Shown here in pieces: positions 62,117-64,000 of a DNA stretch of 64,000 bases. Position 1 is the stretch's first letter, and every line of letters starts with the position of its first letter. The notes under the pieces were generated by a model, which worked only from the letters and a program-made list of their open reading frames with translations, did not search any database and was not told the origin of the DNA. Made by a program: the position numbers and the translations under genes. This DNA comes from Maribellus sp. CM-23 (GTDB taxonomy: Bacteria > Bacteroidota > Bacteroidia > Bacteroidales > Prolixibacteraceae), in the NCBI RefSeq assembly GCF_021354595.1, contig NZ_JADWYJ010000001.1, forward strand, positions 1,341,446 to 1,405,445, in the 5' to 3' direction.

Positions 62117-63904
62117 ATGAAAACAAAAAATCTATTTAAGAATGCAAAAGCAGGTTTCAACTTGCTACTGATGCTCTTCTTCGCTATTGGAGTGGTATCA
62201 CTAACATCTTGCGAAGACGATGACGAACCAATGCCAGAAGCCGAAATGGAAAAAACGATTGTGGATGTTGCAGCAGAAGCTGGGTCATTCCAAATATTGT
62301 TACAAGCTGCCCAAAAAGCAGGTTTGGCCAACTTCCTAAGTACGGAGAAAAACCTTACCGTTTTTGCGCCAACCGATGCTGCTTTTTCGACTTTGCTCGG
62401 AGATCTGGGCTTAAGTAGCCTTGACGATATCGACAATGCAACCCTTGCTTCTATTTTAACTTACCATGTTGTCAGCGGCATGGCTTATGCCAACACGCTC
62501 TCAACGGGCGTTCTGCCAAGCTTAAACAACAATTCTCCCGATCAAAAGCCACTCTCGTTAATGGTTAACATTGGAAACGATGTGATGATTAACAACGCAA
62601 AAGTTGCAGCTGCCGATGTAATGGCATCAAACGGAATCATTCATGTAATCGACAAGGTTTTACTTCCTCCTTCGGTTGTCGACCTTGCCACGTACTCCGG
62701 TAATTTTTCATCATTGGTAAGTGCTGTTGTGAAAGCCGATTTAGTTGAAGCTTTGAGCGGAGACGGACCGTTCACTGTTTTCGCACCCACCAACGATGCT
62801 TTCGCCGAGCTTTTTGCTGTCTTGGGAATTACCGGTCTTGATGAAGTAGCAATGAACGATCTTACCTCAATTTTAACCTACCATGTTGTTGGAGATAATG
62901 TATTGTCAACAGAACTATCAGCAGGAATGGTTGAAGCATTGTCCGGTGAATCATTCGACGTAACCACTGACGGCGGTGTTATCCTAAATGGAAACATTAA
63001 AGTTACAGCAACAGATATTCAGGGGACAAATGGCGTAATTCACGTTATTGACGCTGTTTTGGTTCCTCCAACTCAAAAGTCGAATACCATAGCTGATATA
63101 GCCGTGGCCAATTCGGAGTTTTCAATTCTGGTTGAGGCGCTCATGAAAGCTGACCTGGTAGGAGCGGTGTCGGATAAGGGGGCAGATTTGACCGTTTTTG
63201 CTCCAACCAACGATGCCTTTGTGGCGCTTCTTTCAGACTTGGGAGCCAGTTCATTGGATGATGTTCCTGTAGAAACACTGACCAACATTTTACTGTACCA
63301 TGTCATTGGCAGTAAAGCCATGTCAACAGATTTAAGTAGTGGCTATTACCCCACACTTTCAACTTATAGCGGAAACAATATTTCGATGTACATCAAGGTT
63401 GACGACGGTGTTTACATCAACAAAAATACGATGGTTACCACCCCTGATATTGAAGCAGACAATGGGGTTATTCACGTAGTTAACAAGGTAATACTTCCGC
63501 CTTCGGTTGTAAACATCGCGATCGACAACAGCAATTTCAGCACACTGGTTGATGCAGTTGTTAAGGCAGGATTAGTGGACGCTCTTAGCGGGACAGGACC
63601 ATTTACTGTGTTTGCTCCAACCAATGATGCATTTGCTGAACTGTTCAACACACTTGGAATATCTGGTATAGATGATTTAACAGCAGAACAGCTTACACCA
63701 ATCTTAACCTACCACGTTGTTTCGGGCAATGTACTTTCAACCGACCTGAGCAATGGCACAGTAACGACGCTCAATACAGAGAACAATCTTACTATTGATC
63801 TCACTGCTGGAGTTAAAATTAACGATTCGAATGTAATTGCCGCCGACATACAGGCAAGCAACGGAGTGGTTCATGTAATCGATAAAGTATTGATCCCCGA
63901 GTAA
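62117..63904 (+). CDS. Surface lipoprotein with four fasciclin (FAS1) domains
   Basis: A 595-residue lipoprotein. The signal ends in LTSC followed by EDDDEP, a strongly acidic run typical of Bacteroidota surface-export signals. Four FAS1 domains follow in tandem, each with the H1 motif (TVFAPT[ND]xAF) and the H2 region (YHVV..., GxxHVIDKVLxPP): about residues 35-190, 190-320, 322-460 and 460-595. Domains 1 and 3 resemble each other, as do 2 and 4, indicating duplication of a two-domain unit. FAS1 proteins mediate adhesion to surfaces or matrix. It is followed after 53 bp by another secreted-protein gene. Confidence 0.92.
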   Translation: MKTKNLFKNAKAGFNLLLMLFFAIGVVSLTSCEDDDEPMPEAEMEKTIVDVAAEAGSFQILLQAAQKAGLANFLSTEKNLTVFAPTDAAFSTLLGDLGLSSLDDIDNATLASILTYHVVSGMAYANTLSTGVLPSLNNNSPDQKPLSLMVNIGNDVMINNAKVAAADVMASNGIIHVIDKVLLPPSVVDLATYSGNFSSLVSAVVKADLVEALSGDGPFTVFAPTNDAFAELFAVLGITGLDEVAMNDLTSILTYHVVGDNVLSTELSAGMVEALSGESFDVTTDGGVILNGNIKVTATDIQGTNGVIHVIDAVLVPPTQKSNTIADIAVANSEFSILVEALMKADLVGAVSDKGADLTVFAPTNDAFVALLSDLGASSLDDVPVETLTNILLYHVIGSKAMSTDLSSGYYPTLSTYSGNNISMYIKVDDGVYINKNTMVTTPDIEADNGVIHVVNKVILPPSVVNIAIDNSNFSTLVDAVVKAGLVDALSGTGPFTVFAPTNDAFAELFNTLGISGIDDLTAEQLTPILTYHVVSGNVLSTDLSNGTVTTLNTENNLTIDLTAGVKINDSNVIAADIQASNGVVHVIDKVLIPE

Positions 63905-63957
63905 AAAACAGAATGTCAGAAAAAAGCTATTTATAAATCATATTAAAAATTAACACG

Positions 63958-64000
63958 ATGAAAACAACAAAACAACTTCTATCAATTGTATTGGTCACAG
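63958..64000 (+). CDS. Start of a secreted protein, 3' cut by the window edge
   Basis: An ATG at 63958 opens a frame reading MKTTKQLLSIVLVT, the beginning of a signal peptide. It lies 53 bp after the fasciclin gene, probably in the same operon. Nothing more can be said from 14 codons. Confidence 0.6.
   Translation, partial: MKTTKQLLSIVLVT

Noticed and set aside
1..64000. CRISPR arrays, IS elements, tRNA or rRNA genes
   Set aside because: No regularly spaced repeats, transposase-like ORFs or recognisable tRNA/rRNA sequences were found by reading; a covariance-model search was not possible.

Overview
The window is a chromosomal segment of a Bacteroidota bacterium. It carries SusC/SusD pairs with FecI/FecR-type regulators, a large polysaccharide utilisation locus (PUL), TAnnTTTG-type -7 promoter elements, few Shine-Dalgarno sequences, a propeller-type LytS/LytTR two-component system and a methylmalonyl-CoA mutase pair. 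I read it as a Bacteroidales/Marinilabiliales-like organism rather than a gut Bacteroides, but that is inference. No rRNA, tRNA, IS element, prophage or CRISPR array was seen.

Layout. (1) 1-8619 (+): an efflux operon. It has an RND permease cut by the left edge, a second RND permease fused to extra membrane segments and a complete ABC ATPase, and an ABC-2-type permease one base downstream. (2) 8746-10986 (-): a lone GH92 mannosidase. 11175-13368 (+): a U32-family protein and an outer-membrane barrel protein. (3) 13697-40301 (+): a PUL whose gene content fits high-mannose N-glycan use. It runs ECF sigma, FecR anti-sigma, SusC, SusD, GH18 endo-glycosidase, surface glycan-binding protein (terminator), then a GntR repressor with a palindromic operator, ROK kinase, MFS sugar permease, GH92, GH2 (endo-beta-mannosidase-like), two (alpha/alpha)6 glycosidase-like lipoproteins of no family I can name, mannose-6-phosphate isomerase, a GH92 with an extra N-terminal domain, and a GH29 fucosidase. 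(4) 40618-48818 (-): a Tat-exported TIM-barrel isomerase-like protein, an HGSNAT/DUF5009-like acyltransferase, an acyl-CoA ligase, and a LytTR response regulator/propeller kinase pair. (5) 49030-51868 (-): ECF sigma, zinc-finger/HEAT anti-sigma and two DUF4097-like proteins. 52087-52635 (+): a secreted redoxin. (6) 52765-56796 (-): methylmalonyl-CoA mutase. (7) 57094-61562 (-): a DsrJOP-like redox module (tetraheme cytochrome, Tat FeS protein, NrfD-type membrane protein) preceded by a DUF2339 membrane protein. (8) 62117-63904 (+): a four-domain fasciclin surface lipoprotein, then the start of another secreted protein at the right edge.

How the PUL would work (inference from families). GH18 at the cell surface releases oligomannose from glycoprotein, and SusC/D plus the LamG lipoprotein bind and import it. 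Periplasmic GH92s and the two six-hairpin proteins trim alpha-mannose. The GH2 enzyme splits the core Man-beta-1,4-GlcNAc, and GH29 removes fucose. The MFS permease takes up monosaccharide, the ROK kinase phosphorylates it and ManA converts mannose-6-P to fructose-6-P. Import and surface genes sit behind the ECF/FecR switch, and the catabolic genes sit behind GntR.

Most notable: the RND-ABC fusion with its coupled ABC-2 permease; the paired unassigned six-hairpin proteins; the ManA fused to a degenerate kinase-like domain; and the orphan JOP-like redox module.
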